NCBI RefSeq assembly: GCF_943372915.1
Contig: NZ_CALSAN010000007.1
Location: 1 to 64,000, forward strand
Origin: Ferrovibrio terrae_A
Lineage (GTDB): Bacteria; Pseudomonadota; Alphaproteobacteria; Ferrovibrionales; Ferrovibrionaceae
Direction: 5' to 3'
DNA: 64,000 bases
Below, one piece after another: positions 1-8,224 of the stretch. The notes beneath the pieces are model-generated. The model searched no databases, was not told the DNA's origin, and saw nothing but the letters and a program-made list of their open reading frames with translations. Within the stretch, counting starts at the first letter, position 1. The number at the start of each line of letters is the position of its first letter. The translations under genes and the position numbers were made by a program.

Positions 1-592
1 TGGCGGCGGTTCCTTTTTGGGGGATATGCCGCAGCCGTCTGGCGCTGGCAGTGGTAATGCCGCCCAGCGCATAGACCATCAGCCCCCGGTGTCGTGCGAG
101 CGTGGCCAGAGCGGCGAAGCGCAGCACCCCCAGCCCTGCCGCACCCGGATGGCTGGCAGTGGCAAAAACCGGCGAAATCAAAACCGCATCCACACCTGTG
201 AGTGCTGCCCGCCGCACTGCACCGGCATCATGGGCCGCGGCGGTCACCTGCCCCAGGCCGGCACGCCGCGCTGCTGCCGTCCGGCCAATCAGCCCCTGTG
301 GCAAATGCAGGCCATCGGCATGCACGGCACGGGCGAGCCGCACATCCCCCGCGATCAGCAGCACCAGGTCCTGACGGCGGCATAGCGCAGCGACCTGCCG
401 GGCCAGCGCCAGCCGCCGGGCCGGCGCCAGTTCGTAATGGCGGAACAGCACGCCTTCGCCCCGTCGCAGGCGCCGGATCGCCGGCAGCGGATCGGGTAAA
501 CGCCTGGCATCTGTCACCAGCCAGCGCAACGGCCAGGCCTCAGGCTTTCGCCGTGATGCGGGGGTTGCTAGCGTGCGGCCCTGTTGTTTCAT
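1..592 (-). CDS. thiamine phosphate synthase-like protein (ThiE/TenI fold), 3' end outside window
   Basis: The reading frame is open for 197 codons from the ATG at 592 to the window edge, so the C-terminus is missing. Visible ThiE/TenI features are GLHLPQ (about residues 94-99), VFATASHPG (142-150, matching the family's P-T-x-S-HP phosphate-site loop) and ALGGI (175-179). The family either joins HMP-PP with thiazole phosphate or, as TenI, aromatises the thiazole. The sequence is Arg/Ala-rich and divergent, so a true ThiE role is not certain. Its start codon is only 14 bp from the divergent yggS start, leaving essentially no separate promoter region. Confidence 0.8.
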   Translation of the reverse strand, partial: MKQQGRTLATPASRRKPEAWPLRWLVTDARRLPDPLPAIRRLRRGEGVLFRHYELAPARRLALARQVAALCRRQDLVLLIAGDVRLARAVHADGLHLPQGLIGRTAAARRAGLGQVTAAAHDAGAVRRAALTGVDAVLISPVFATASHPGAAGLGVLRFAALATLARHRGLMVYALGGITTASARRLRHIPQKGTAA

Positions 593-606
593 TTTTACAG
601 CGTGCC

Positions 607-1317
607 ATGCCCCAGTCTCCATCGGAAGCATCTGACCTTGCCACCACCCTCGACGGGCGCCTGGCCGCCATCCGGCAGCAGATCGCTGCAGCTGCCGAGA
701 CGGCGCAACGTAAGCCCGATGCCGTGACCCTGATCGCGGTGGCAAAGACCTTTCCCGCCGAAGCGGTAATCGAGGCACTGGCCGCCGGCCAGCGCCATTT
801 CGGCGAGAACCGCGTGCAGGAAGGCATGGCCAAATATCCAGATCTGCGGCCATCGCATCCCGACCTGGTTCTGCACCTGATCGGCCCGCTGCAGACCAAC
901 AAGGTGAAACAGGCCGTGGCCCATTTCGACGTGATCCACACGCTGGACCGCCAAAGCCTGGCTGAGGAACTGGCCAAGGAATTTGCCAAGAGCGGCCGCC
1001 GCCTGCCCTGTTTCATCCAGGTCAATACCGGCGAGGAACCGCAGAAAGCCGGTTGTGGACCGAAAGAGGCCGACGCCTTCATCGCCGCCTGCCGCGCGCT
1101 GGACCTGCCAGTGGTCGGCCTGATGTGTATCCCGCCGGCTGAGGAAGAACCGGCCCCGCATTTCGCCCTGCTGAACAAGATCGCCCGGCGCAACGGGCTG
1201 GATCAGCTCAGCATGGGCATGAGTAGCGATTTTGAAACCGCCGTGATGCTGGGGGCCACCCATGTGCGCGTGGGCAGTGCCATCTTTGGCGGCCGCAGTT
1301 ACCCGCCCGCAGGTTAG
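607..1317 (+). CDS. YggS/PLPBP family pyridoxal-phosphate homeostasis protein
   Basis: This 236-aa protein has the family length and its PLP-binding features: the Schiff-base lysine in AVAKTFP (K47), HFGENRVQE (64-72), HLIGPLQTNK (90-99) and the signature SMGMSSDFE (202-210). The family is a single-domain alanine-racemase-like barrel that carries PLP and buffers its level; no catalytic reaction is established. The ATG at 607 is chosen because homology begins at once after it; the open frame runs further upstream into the divergent thiE-like gene. Its TAG stop overlaps the stop of the convergent beta-lactamase gene. Confidence 0.93.
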   Translation: MPQSPSEASDLATTLDGRLAAIRQQIAAAAETAQRKPDAVTLIAVAKTFPAEAVIEALAAGQRHFGENRVQEGMAKYPDLRPSHPDLVLHLIGPLQTNKVKQAVAHFDVIHTLDRQSLAEELAKEFAKSGRRLPCFIQVNTGEEPQKAGCGPKEADAFIAACRALDLPVVGLMCIPPAEEEPAPHFALLNKIARRNGLDQLSMGMSSDFETAVMLGATHVRVGSAIFGGRSYPPAG

Positions 1318-2114
1318 CTTCCGGCGAGCTTTGGCAGATCGACGAGCAGGCTGTCGCGTGCCTGCGGACCTGCGCCCATTGCAGGGCCACCATCCAGCCT
1401 TCTTAGACGGGCGAAAACCACAGTTCGCTCTCCCGGCTTTTCGGCCCAGCCGACGAACCAACCAAAGGGCTGCATGCGATCCACATTGCCGCCGATGCCT
1501 CTCTGGTAGCCGCTGCCGGTCTTACCGCGCAGGGTCCAGCCATCAGCAGTGAATACCGGCAGGCTCGTCATTGCCTTCTCCTGCGCTGCCCGCGACGCCG
1601 GCAGCCTGCGATCCAGAAGCCTGCGCAGGAAAACAATCTGCTCGCGTGGCGAGATCTGCAGCGAGGAATAACCGAGCCACGCCTGGGTCAGGCCGTTCTT
1701 TTTGCCCGGATCGCCGGAGAGGTCACGGTTGCCGTAATCGAAACCATCGACATAGCGTTGGAAGGCCGGCATGCCGAGCTTCAGGGTCAGCTGCTGCGAA
1801 TACCAGACGATGGATTCCTTCAGCCAGTATGATGGGTTGGCATCCTGCCGCGCCTCTTCCCGTGACACGCGATACTCCCGGCGATATGGCCATACCGGTT
1901 TGTGAGTATCTTGCAGGATGCCTGCATCGAAGCCCATCACCGCCAGCGGCAACTTGAAGGTCGATGCCGGGCTGATCCGCGATGCACAATCGCCACTTTC
2001 ATGCAGCACATTGCCATCGATGGCATTCACCACCAGCGTGCAGATAGCAGCCGCCGCCGCATTGTACATGCCAAACAATACCAGGCCGCATACAGCAGCC
2101 AGAGCCTTTAACAT
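1314..2114 (-). CDS. class D (OXA-type) beta-lactamase
   Basis: The 266-aa protein starts with a signal peptide (about residues 1-23, ending in a run of Ala). Class D active-site motifs are in order and correctly spaced: STFK (51-54, with Ser51 as nucleophile and Lys54, carboxylated in the family), SIV (101-103), YGN (127-129) and KTG (198-200), plus WLGYSSLQIS resembling the conserved WLESSL region. It should be periplasmic and hydrolyse beta-lactams; the spectrum cannot be read from sequence. The ATG at 2114 is preferred because the longer frame runs into the upstream lipoprotein gene, whose stop is 16 bp away, suggesting co-transcription. No strong Shine-Dalgarno is visible. An intrinsic chromosomal OXA is likely, since composition matches the neighbours. 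Confidence 0.9.
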   Translation of the reverse strand: MLKALAAVCGLVLFGMYNAAAAAICTLVVNAIDGNVLHESGDCASRISPASTFKLPLAVMGFDAGILQDTHKPVWPYRREYRVSREEARQDANPSYWLKESIVWYSQQLTLKLGMPAFQRYVDGFDYGNRDLSGDPGKKNGLTQAWLGYSSLQISPREQIVFLRRLLDRRLPASRAAQEKAMTSLPVFTADGWTLRGKTGSGYQRGIGGNVDRMQPFGWFVGWAEKPGERTVVFARLRRLDGGPAMGAGPQARDSLLVDLPKLAGS

Positions 2115-2130
2115 CGGCAGTCGTGTGGCG

Positions 2131-2400
2131 TCAGTTTTTCTTGGTGGTGCCACCGGATGCCAGCGTGACACTGTCGCCGGTGATGACGAAGGTGACCGAG
2201 CCATCGCTGGTCTTATAGGTCCACTGTTCCAGCGGACCCAGCTTCTGCAATTCGGTCGGCTTGCCGAGCGCCTTCTCCAGCGCCGCCTTGGTCTTGGCCG
2301 GCTCGGCCTTCTTCAACGCCTCTTCGGTCGAAGGCGGCCCACAGGCGATCAATGCCAGCGGCAGGGCAAGCGTGAAAGCTAAGCGGGCCAAGCGAGCCAT
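2131..2400 (-). CDS. small putative lipoprotein
   Basis: This 89-aa protein has a short basic N-terminus, a hydrophobic stretch and a lipobox LIAC, so it should be lipidated and exported. The mature part resembles small outer-membrane-assembly-type lipoproteins in its pattern (K-rich helix, then a short beta-rich section with QWTYK and VTFVITGDSVTL), but I do not assign a family. The ATG at 2400 is preferred because AGGAG lies 7 nt upstream; the ATG at 2406 is too close to that site, and a longer start would run through the serA terminator. It sits 16 bp ahead of the beta-lactamase. Confidence 0.75.
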   Translation of the reverse strand: MARLARLAFTLALPLALIACGPPSTEEALKKAEPAKTKAALEKALGKPTELQKLGPLEQWTYKTSDGSVTFVITGDSVTLASGGTTKKN

Positions 2401-2423
2401 GATCATACTCCTGAAATAAAAGG

Positions 2424-2455
2424 GGGCCGGGTTAGTTAAACGGCCAACCCGGCCC
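2424..2455 (-). terminator. rho-independent terminator of the serC-serA operon
   Basis: Read on the minus strand, GGGCCGGGTT pairs perfectly with AACCCGGCCC across a 12-nt loop, and CCTTTTATTT follows. It lies just downstream of the serA stop and ahead of the lipoprotein start, so the serine genes and the lipoprotein/beta-lactamase pair are probably separate transcripts. Confidence 0.85.
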
Positions 2456-2490
2456 ACGTAAAGCAGTAAAGGATTGTTTTAGGGCTTGAC

Positions 2491-4065
2491 TTAGAACTGC
2501 AACGGCGTCGCCTGCCGGACGCCCGGGATCGCCTTCACCTTGTCAGCCACCGCCGCCGGGATCGGGCCATCGACCTCGACCAGGCAGATCGCTTCCTGGC
2601 CGCGCGCGGCGCGACCGAGATGGAAGGTAGCGATGTTGATGCCGGCATCGCCCAACACGGTGCCCAGCCGGCCGATGAAGCCCGGCTTGTCCTCGTTGGT
2701 GACGTAAAGCATGTTCGGGCCGAGTTCGGCATCGATGTCGATGCCCTTGATCTCGACGACACGCGGATTCTTGTTGGCGAACAGCGTGCCCGAGAGATGG
2801 CGCACCTTGTCGGCATGGATGGTGACGCGCATCAGGGTCTGATAATCGCCCTCGCGGTCATGCTTGACCTCGGAGACCTCGATATTGCGCTCCTTGGCCA
2901 CCAGCGGTGCGTTGACCATGTTGACGCTGCTGAGCTGGCGGCGCAGCAGGCCTTCCAGCACGATGGCCGTCAGCGGACGCGTATTCAGCGTCGCGGCATG
3001 GCCTTCGTATTCGATCATCACCTTGGTCAGGTTCGCCTCAGCCAGCTGGCCGACGAAGCTGCCGAGCTGCTCGGCCAGCTTCATATAGGGGCGCAGCTTC
3101 GGCGCATCCTCGGCCGAAACCGACGGCATGTTCAGCGCGTTGGTGACGGCGCCCGACAGCAGGTAATCGGCAATCTGTTCCGCTACCTGCAGCGCAACGT
3201 TTTCCTGTGCTTCGTTGGTCGAGGCACCCAGATGCGGGGTGGCGATAAAGCGCTCATGGTTGAACAGCGCGTTTTCCTTCGCCGGCTCGGTGACGAAGAC
3301 GTCGAAAGCAGCACCGGCCACCTGGCCGCTGTCCAGCGCGTCCTTGAGCGCTGCCTCGTCGACCAGCCCGCCGCGGGCGCAGTTGATGATGCGAATGCCC
3401 TTCTTGGCCTTGGCCAGCGCCTTGGCATCCAGGATGTTCTTGGTCTGCTCGGTCAGCGGGGTATGCAGGCTGATGAAATCGGCACGCGCCAACAGTTCGT
3501 CCAGCTCGACTTTCTCGATGCCCAGCGAAGTCGCACGTTCCGGCGTCAGGAAGGGATCATAGCCGATGACGCGCATCTTCAGACCCTGGGCGCGGTCAGC
3601 GACGATGGAGCCAATATTGCCACAGCCGATCAGGCCGAGCGTCTTGCCATAGAGCTCGACGCCCATGAAGCGGTTCTTTTCCCACTTGCCGGCCTGGGTG
3701 GAGCGGTCGGCCTGCGGGATTTCGCGGGCCAGCGCCATCATCATGGCAATGGCATGCTCGGCGGTGGTGATCGAATTGCCGAATGGGGTGTTCATCACGC
3801 AGACGCCGCGCGCGGTGGCAGCCGGAATATCGACATTGTCGACACCGATGCCGGCCCGACCGACCACCTTCAGCTTCTTGGCGGCTTCCAGCACCTTGGC
3901 CGTCACCTTGGTGGCGGAGCGAATGGCCAGGCCATCATAATCGCCGATGATGGCGAGCAGTTCCTCGGGCTTCAGGCCCGTCTTGATATCAACCTCGACA
4001 CCGCGCGACTTGAAGATGTCGACGGCGGCGGGGCTCAGTTCGTCGGAGATCAGAACCTTGACCAT
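2491..4065 (-). CDS. serA: D-3-phosphoglycerate dehydrogenase
   Basis: SerA oxidises 3-phosphoglycerate to 3-phosphohydroxypyruvate with NAD+, the first step of serine synthesis. The 524-aa length fits the long SerA type: substrate domain, Rossmann NAD-binding domain (GLIGCGNIGS near residue 150), an intervening allosteric substrate-binding domain (about 320-450) and a C-terminal ACT domain (about 455-524). The catalytic-site stretches CARGGLVDE and TPHLGASTNEAQE are visible. The ACT domain suggests feedback control, probably by serine. It follows serC by 85 bp, and that gap carries a strong hairpin. Confidence 0.97.
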   Translation of the reverse strand: MVKVLISDELSPAAVDIFKSRGVEVDIKTGLKPEELLAIIGDYDGLAIRSATKVTAKVLEAAKKLKVVGRAGIGVDNVDIPAATARGVCVMNTPFGNSITTAEHAIAMMMALAREIPQADRSTQAGKWEKNRFMGVELYGKTLGLIGCGNIGSIVADRAQGLKMRVIGYDPFLTPERATSLGIEKVELDELLARADFISLHTPLTEQTKNILDAKALAKAKKGIRIINCARGGLVDEAALKDALDSGQVAGAAFDVFVTEPAKENALFNHERFIATPHLGASTNEAQENVALQVAEQIADYLLSGAVTNALNMPSVSAEDAPKLRPYMKLAEQLGSFVGQLAEANLTKVMIEYEGHAATLNTRPLTAIVLEGLLRRQLSSVNMVNAPLVAKERNIEVSEVKHDREGDYQTLMRVTIHADKVRHLSGTLFANKNPRVVEIKGIDIDAELGPNMLYVTNEDKPGFIGRLGTVLGDAGINIATFHLGRAARGQEAICLVEVDGPIPAAVADKVKAIPGVRQATPLQF

Positions 4066-4102
4066 GGGATAGTCCTCAGATTTTCAAAAATGGGGAAGAG
4101 GA

Positions 4103-4142
4103 ACGGGCGCAGCCCAGAAAGGCTTCTTGGAACTGCGCCCGT
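4103..4142 (-). other. intercistronic hairpin between serC and serA
   Basis: ACGGGCGCAG (4103-4112) and CTGCGCCCGT (4133-4142) are perfect 10-bp inverted arms; the 20-nt loop can form a second inner stem (AGAA/TTCT). There is no T-run on either side, so it looks like an mRNA processing or stability element, or a partial attenuator, rather than a terminator. Confidence 0.65.
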
Positions 4143-4150
4143 GAATGGGT

Positions 4151-5323
4151 TCAGGCGGCGACGGCCGGCTTGTAGGTCGCCTTCACTTCCGCGAAGGCCC
4201 AGTCGAGCCAGGGGCAGAGCGCGGCCACATCGGCGGTCTCCACCGTGGCGCCACCCCAGATGCGCAGGCCCGGCGGGGCATCGCGATAAGCGGCGATGTC
4301 CATGGCCACACCTTCCTTCTCCAGCAGAGACGCGATCTGCTTGGCGGCAGCTTCCTGGTTCTTGGCATCCAGCGCCGTAAACCAGGGATCGACCACCTTG
4401 AGGCAGATCGAGGTGTTGGAGCGCACGGCGACGTCACCGGCGAGGAAATCGACCCAGGCGGTCTTGGCAGCCCAGTCGGTGATCGCCTTCAGGTTGGCTT
4501 CCGAGCGGGCGATCATGCCCTTCAGGCCACCGACGCTCTCGCCCCATTTCAGGGCATCGAGAATGTCTTCGACGCAGAGCATGGACGGCGTGTTGATGGT
4601 TTCGCCCTTGAAGATGCCTTCGATCAGCTTGCCATCCTTGGCCATGCGGAAGATCTTCGGCAGCGGCCAGGCCGGGGTATAGCTTTCCAGGCGCTTCACG
4701 GCGCGCGGGCTCAGCACGATCATGCCGTGCGCCGCTTCGCCGCCGGTCGCCTTCTGCCACGACCAGGTGGTGACATCCAGCTTGGCCCAGGGCAGATCCA
4801 TGGCGAAGACGGCCGAGGTGGCGTCGCAGATTGCCAAACCCTGGCGGTCATCGGCGATCCAGTTGCCGTTCGGCACCTTCACGCCAGACGTCGTGCCGTT
4901 CCAGGTGAAGACAACGTCGCGGGTCCAGTCGACCTGTTTCAGGTCGGGGATTTCGCCATAGCCGGCCTTGAGTGTGCGAACATCCTTGAGCTTCAGCTCC
5001 TTGGCGATATCCGAACCCCAGCCGGCGCCGAAGCTTTCCCAGGCCAGCACATCGACGCCGCGCTCGCCCAGCATGGACCACAGGGCCATCTCGACGGCAC
5101 CCGTGTCGGAGGCCGGCACGATGCCGATCTTGTAGTCGGCCGGAATGCCGAGCAGCTTGCGGTGATTTTCAATCACGTCCACCAGGCGCTGCTTGCCCTC
5201 TTTCGAGCGATGCGAGCGGCCGACCAGGGCGTTCTTGAGGATTTCGGGGGTCCAGCCGGGGCGCTTGGCGCAGGGGCCGGAGGAGAAATGCGCGGAATTG
5301 GGGCGCAGAGCAGGCTTAGTCAT
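4151..5323 (-). CDS. serC: phosphoserine aminotransferase
   Basis: SerC converts 3-phosphohydroxypyruvate and glutamate to phosphoserine and 2-oxoglutarate, using PLP. The 390-aa protein shows the alphaproteobacterial SerC type: FSSGPCAKRPGW near the N-terminus, VPASDTGAVEMALW (69-82), CDATSAVF (166-173) and the PLP lysine in WQKATGGEAAHG (K191). The ATG at 5323 is preceded by GGAAGGA. It is the first gene of a serC-serA operon and lies 20 nt downstream of a candidate serC RNA leader. Confidence 0.96.
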   Translation of the reverse strand: MTKPALRPNSAHFSSGPCAKRPGWTPEILKNALVGRSHRSKEGKQRLVDVIENHRKLLGIPADYKIGIVPASDTGAVEMALWSMLGERGVDVLAWESFGAGWGSDIAKELKLKDVRTLKAGYGEIPDLKQVDWTRDVVFTWNGTTSGVKVPNGNWIADDRQGLAICDATSAVFAMDLPWAKLDVTTWSWQKATGGEAAHGMIVLSPRAVKRLESYTPAWPLPKIFRMAKDGKLIEGIFKGETINTPSMLCVEDILDALKWGESVGGLKGMIARSEANLKAITDWAAKTAWVDFLAGDVAVRSNTSICLKVVDPWFTALDAKNQEAAAKQIASLLEKEGVAMDIAAYRDAPPGLRIWGGATVETADVAALCPWLDWAFAEVKATYKPAVAA

Positions 5324-5343
5324 CTGTCTATCCTTCCAGATAG

Positions 5344-5400
5344 TAAGCGCCCCGTTGGGGGGGCGTGTCCCGCGGCCCTTCTACCCGGAGTCGGGGGGCG
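5344..5400 (-). ncRNA. candidate serC leader RNA motif
   Basis: On the minus strand, just before serC, two hairpins stand in series. The first is CCCG-ACTC-CGGG, followed by GTAGAAGGG. The second has perfect arms CGCCCC and GGGGCG. The layout and the linker sequence GCGGGACACGCCCC match my memory of the serC motif, a conserved alphaproteobacterial RNA found ahead of serC-serA operons and thought to regulate them in cis. I could not run a covariance search. The last arm ends about 20 nt before the start codon, near the ribosome site. Confidence 0.65.
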
Positions 5401-5540
5401 GGCGCAACGGTTGAATCCGTCCTTGTGTGGTGATGCGGAAAATGTGCCTCGCTTTCACAGGGTTAGCGGGTCGCGGCCTGCAAGCTGGCTGTAAGGCCTG
5501 CATGATCTAACCGGGCGTCCCCTCCCAGAACCGGTTGGTC

Positions 5541-7499
5541 ATGACCCCTGCTTTTTCCCCGCCGCGCCTGCGTTTCTGGCTGCTGTGTATTGGCATCTTC
5601 ATCGGCTTGGCCGCCGCCGTCCGCATGGTGCTGACCATCTGGGTGGCGCGCGACACCCCTGACTCCATGCTGTCATTTGTCACCGTCTGGCTGATCGGCT
5701 TGCTGGACGACACTGCCACCGGCATCCTGCTCGGCCTGCCGTTCCTTGCCGGGCTTTATCTATTTGCCCGCCCGCTGAAATGGCGTCCCGGAAAAATCTT
5801 CGCCCATCTGCTGTTGATCCTGCTGCTTGGCGTGGCCGTTTTCAGTGCCGTCGCCGAGCTGTTCTTCTGGGAAGAATACAACAGCCGCTTTAACGGTATC
5901 GCGGTCTACTACCTGATTTTCCCCAAGGAAGTGATCGGCAATATCCGCGAGTCCTTCGACTTACGCTATTACCTGCCACCGATCGGCATCATCGTGCTGG
6001 TCGTCTATGCCTTTCTCTGGCGTCGCCTTAATCGCGCGCTTGATGCCCCTTTCATAGCCAACGAGCGCCGCCGCGGCCTTACCCTTGCCGCCATAGCGAC
6101 GGCAGTGGCGGTTCCCTTCATCATATCCGGTCCCTATGAACCAGTAGCAGCGCGAACCGCCAACGAACTGGCGGTGAATGGCATACACAGCATGCTGAAT
6201 GCCTATTTCACCAATGACAGTAAATACGACGGCGTCTATGCCGGGATCGACGAGGCAGAGGCGCTTCCACTGGTTCGCGAGATGGTGCAACAAAACAATA
6301 CCGTCAACCTCGCCGCACCGGGCGAGCGCAGCCTGCGCCGTCGCGTCGACAACGGACCGACACCAGCCAAAAAGCTGAATGTGGTGCTGATCCTCGAAGA
6401 ATCCTTCGGCTCGGTCTACTTCGAGGACGTTTACCAGGACAAGCAGCGCGACTACTGGAAAACGATCTCGCCAAACTGGCACCGCCTGGCCGAAGATGGC
6501 CTGCTGTTCACCAATATCTATGCCACCGGAGATCGCACCGTGCGCGCATTGGAGGCAATCTTCACCTCCTTCCCGCCCATTCCTGGTATTTCGACGGCGC
6601 GTCGTGACGGTTCGGAAGGCATGAATTCACTGCCATTTCTTCTGAATAAGTTCGGCTACCGCACGGCCTTCCTGTACGGGGGGCCGACCACTTTCGACAA
6701 CATGGGCTATTTCTGGAAGACCATCGGCTTCGATCAGGTGCTGGGCCAGAGCGATATCGCCGACCAGGGCTTCAAGACGATCTGGGGGGTGGCCGATGAG
6801 TTCATGTTCAAGGAAGCCCTCGCACGCATCGACCAGATGGCGGCAGAACCGGGGCCGTTCTTTTTCGCCAGCCTGACTGTCAGCAATCACCGCCCATTCA
6901 TGTATCCCCAAGGCCGGATCGACCTGAAACCCGCCCCTAACAAGCGCGATCATGCTGCCGCCTATGCCGACTGGGCACTGGGCCAGTTCATCGATGCGGC
7001 CCGCAAGAAACCTTGGTTCGACGACACCATTTTCGTGATGATCGGCGATCACGGCCCCAAGGTCTGGGGTGCGGCGCAGATTCCTGTACAGGCCTTCCGC
7101 GTACCACTGATCTTTCTGGCGCCGAAACACATCATGCCACAGCGCAACCCGGTCCTCGGCTCAAGCATGGATGTCGGCCCCACCCTGCTCGGCCTGCTTG
7201 GCCTGAGCTACGACAGTCCGTTCTTCGGCGTCGATCTGCGCCGGGTGCCGCCGCGTGGCGGGCGCATCGCCATGGCACATAATTTCGATGTCGCATTCGG
7301 CGACGGAAAGAATGCCGTGGTGCTGACACCGAAGGGCGCTCTGCGTCCCTATAGCATGCAAACCGGTCCGTTCCAGCTGGACCCGGTCACGCCGGAAAAT
7401 GTGCCGCCGCTGATCCTGAAACAGGCGGTGGCGCAAACCCAGACCGCGCATCGCATGTTCTATGCGCGGCAATATCACGAATTGTCTGCAGGTCAGTAA
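5541..7499 (+). CDS. LTA synthase/phosphoglycerol transferase-like membrane protein (alkaline phosphatase superfamily)
   Basis: This 652-aa protein has an N-terminal membrane part with about four or five helices (residues 10-200) and an extracytoplasmic sulfatase-type domain from about residue 280. The domain starts NVVLILEESFGS (metal-ligand Glu), has GDRTVRALEAIF, where the Thr is the probable nucleophile, and later VMIGDHGPKVWG (metal-binding Asp and His). The family moves phosphoglycerol or phosphoethanolamine groups onto lipids or glycans, or hydrolyses such bonds; in Gram-negatives this fits decoration of periplasmic glucans or lipid A. The ATG at 5541 is chosen over an in-frame TTG six bases earlier. 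It stands alone, divergent from serC. Confidence 0.85.
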   Translation: MTPAFSPPRLRFWLLCIGIFIGLAAAVRMVLTIWVARDTPDSMLSFVTVWLIGLLDDTATGILLGLPFLAGLYLFARPLKWRPGKIFAHLLLILLLGVAVFSAVAELFFWEEYNSRFNGIAVYYLIFPKEVIGNIRESFDLRYYLPPIGIIVLVVYAFLWRRLNRALDAPFIANERRRGLTLAAIATAVAVPFIISGPYEPVAARTANELAVNGIHSMLNAYFTNDSKYDGVYAGIDEAEALPLVREMVQQNNTVNLAAPGERSLRRRVDNGPTPAKKLNVVLILEESFGSVYFEDVYQDKQRDYWKTISPNWHRLAEDGLLFTNIYATGDRTVRALEAIFTSFPPIPGISTARRDGSEGMNSLPFLLNKFGYRTAFLYGGPTTFDNMGYFWKTIGFDQVLGQSDIADQGFKTIWGVADEFMFKEALARIDQMAAEPGPFFFASLTVSNHRPFMYPQGRIDLKPAPNKRDHAAAYADWALGQFIDAARKKPWFDDTIFVMIGDHGPKVWGAAQIPVQAFRVPLIFLAPKHIMPQRNPVLGSSMDVGPTLLGLLGLSYDSPFFGVDLRRVPPRGGRIAMAHNFDVAFGDGKNAVVLTPKGALRPYSMQTGPFQLDPVTPENVPPLILKQAVAQTQTAHRMFYARQYHELSAGQ

Positions 7500-7509
7500 A
7501 CAGACCGGC

Positions 7510-8049
7510 TCAGGTCAGGCGCGCGTTGGCATCTGCTGCCAGTTCCATCAGGCGCGGCGCGCGATCGGAGACCTCGCGCAGGATGGTCTCGGCCACCACA
7601 AGGCGCTTACGCGCATCCTCGTCCAGCACGCCTTCGATATGTTCGCGATCGATGCGAGCAACGGTTTCATGCAATTCCCAGATGGTGGCCAGGAAGACTT
7701 TCTGGGTGCCGACCGGCAGCACCTCGGCGCCTTCGAGTGCCGGGAAAACCCGCAGCACCACATCGATCTTCATGCGCAGCAGGTCGACAATCAGCTGGCT
7801 GTGATACTCGCGCAGCTGGACTGCGGCATCCTTCTCCGCATTCTCCATGCGGTCTTCGATCAGCACCAGCACGCCCTCAATCTCGGTGAGCGCGTCGCGG
7901 TATTCGTAATAAGGTTCGTAGGTGGCCTTGCTGATCCGCTGGATGGCATCTTCGGCCATCCTGCGCGCACGCTTGGTCTGGCGTTTCAGCGCATCGAGCA
8001 GGGTCTCGATCTCGGGCTTCCGGTAGCTCTTGCCGGCAATCTTGGTCAT
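7510..8049 (-). CDS. conserved-looking all-alpha hypothetical protein
   Basis: I do not recognise this 179-aa protein. It is charged, without a signal peptide or membrane segment, and its composition predicts long amphipathic helices (for instance ARRMAEDAIQRISKA and the region from EYRDALTEIE to QLIVDLLRMK), so a coiled-coil or helical bundle is likely. The ATG at 8049 is preferred because the upstream extension is low-quality sequence. It converges with the phosphotransferase gene, 10 bp apart, and lies downstream of the tctC-type gene's terminator, so it is probably its own transcript. Confidence 0.6.
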   Translation of the reverse strand: MTKIAGKSYRKPEIETLLDALKRQTKRARRMAEDAIQRISKATYEPYYEYRDALTEIEGVLVLIEDRMENAEKDAAVQLREYHSQLIVDLLRMKIDVVLRVFPALEGAEVLPVGTQKVFLATIWELHETVARIDREHIEGVLDEDARKRLVVAETILREVSDRAPRLMELAADANARLT

Positions 8050-8152
8050 CGTCTGCGTTCTCTTGCCCGCGACCCCATGGCGGTCGGCGCGTGTCTGCAT
8101 ACTAGTCGAATCACCGGACGCGCAGCCACCGGCATATTCGTGACAGTTCATA

Positions 8153-8185
8153 CAAAAACGGTCGCCCGAGAATGTCGGGCGACCG
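8153..8185 (-). terminator. rho-independent terminator of the Bug receptor gene
   Basis: CGGTCGCCCGA (8159-8169) and TCGGGCGACCG (8175-8185) form a perfect 11-bp stem with a 5-nt loop. Read on the minus strand, the stem is followed by TTTTTGTA. It lies just past the stop of the minus-strand receptor gene at 8225. Confidence 0.88.
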
Positions 8186-8224
8186 TGACGTCAGAATCAG
8201 CAAGATTCCAGCGCGTATTTGCGG

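Noticed and set aside
202..606. N-terminal extension of the yggS frame
   Set aside because: It is antisense to the thiE-like gene, has no homology features, and YggS proteins begin near the ATG at 607.
2620..4380. 586-codon plus-strand open frame
   Set aside because: It lies antisense to serA and part of serC, has no family motif and a His/Arg/Gly-rich shadow composition typical of GC-rich antisense frames.
4145..5494. 449-codon plus-strand open frame
   Set aside because: Exact antisense of serC, whose motifs are complete.
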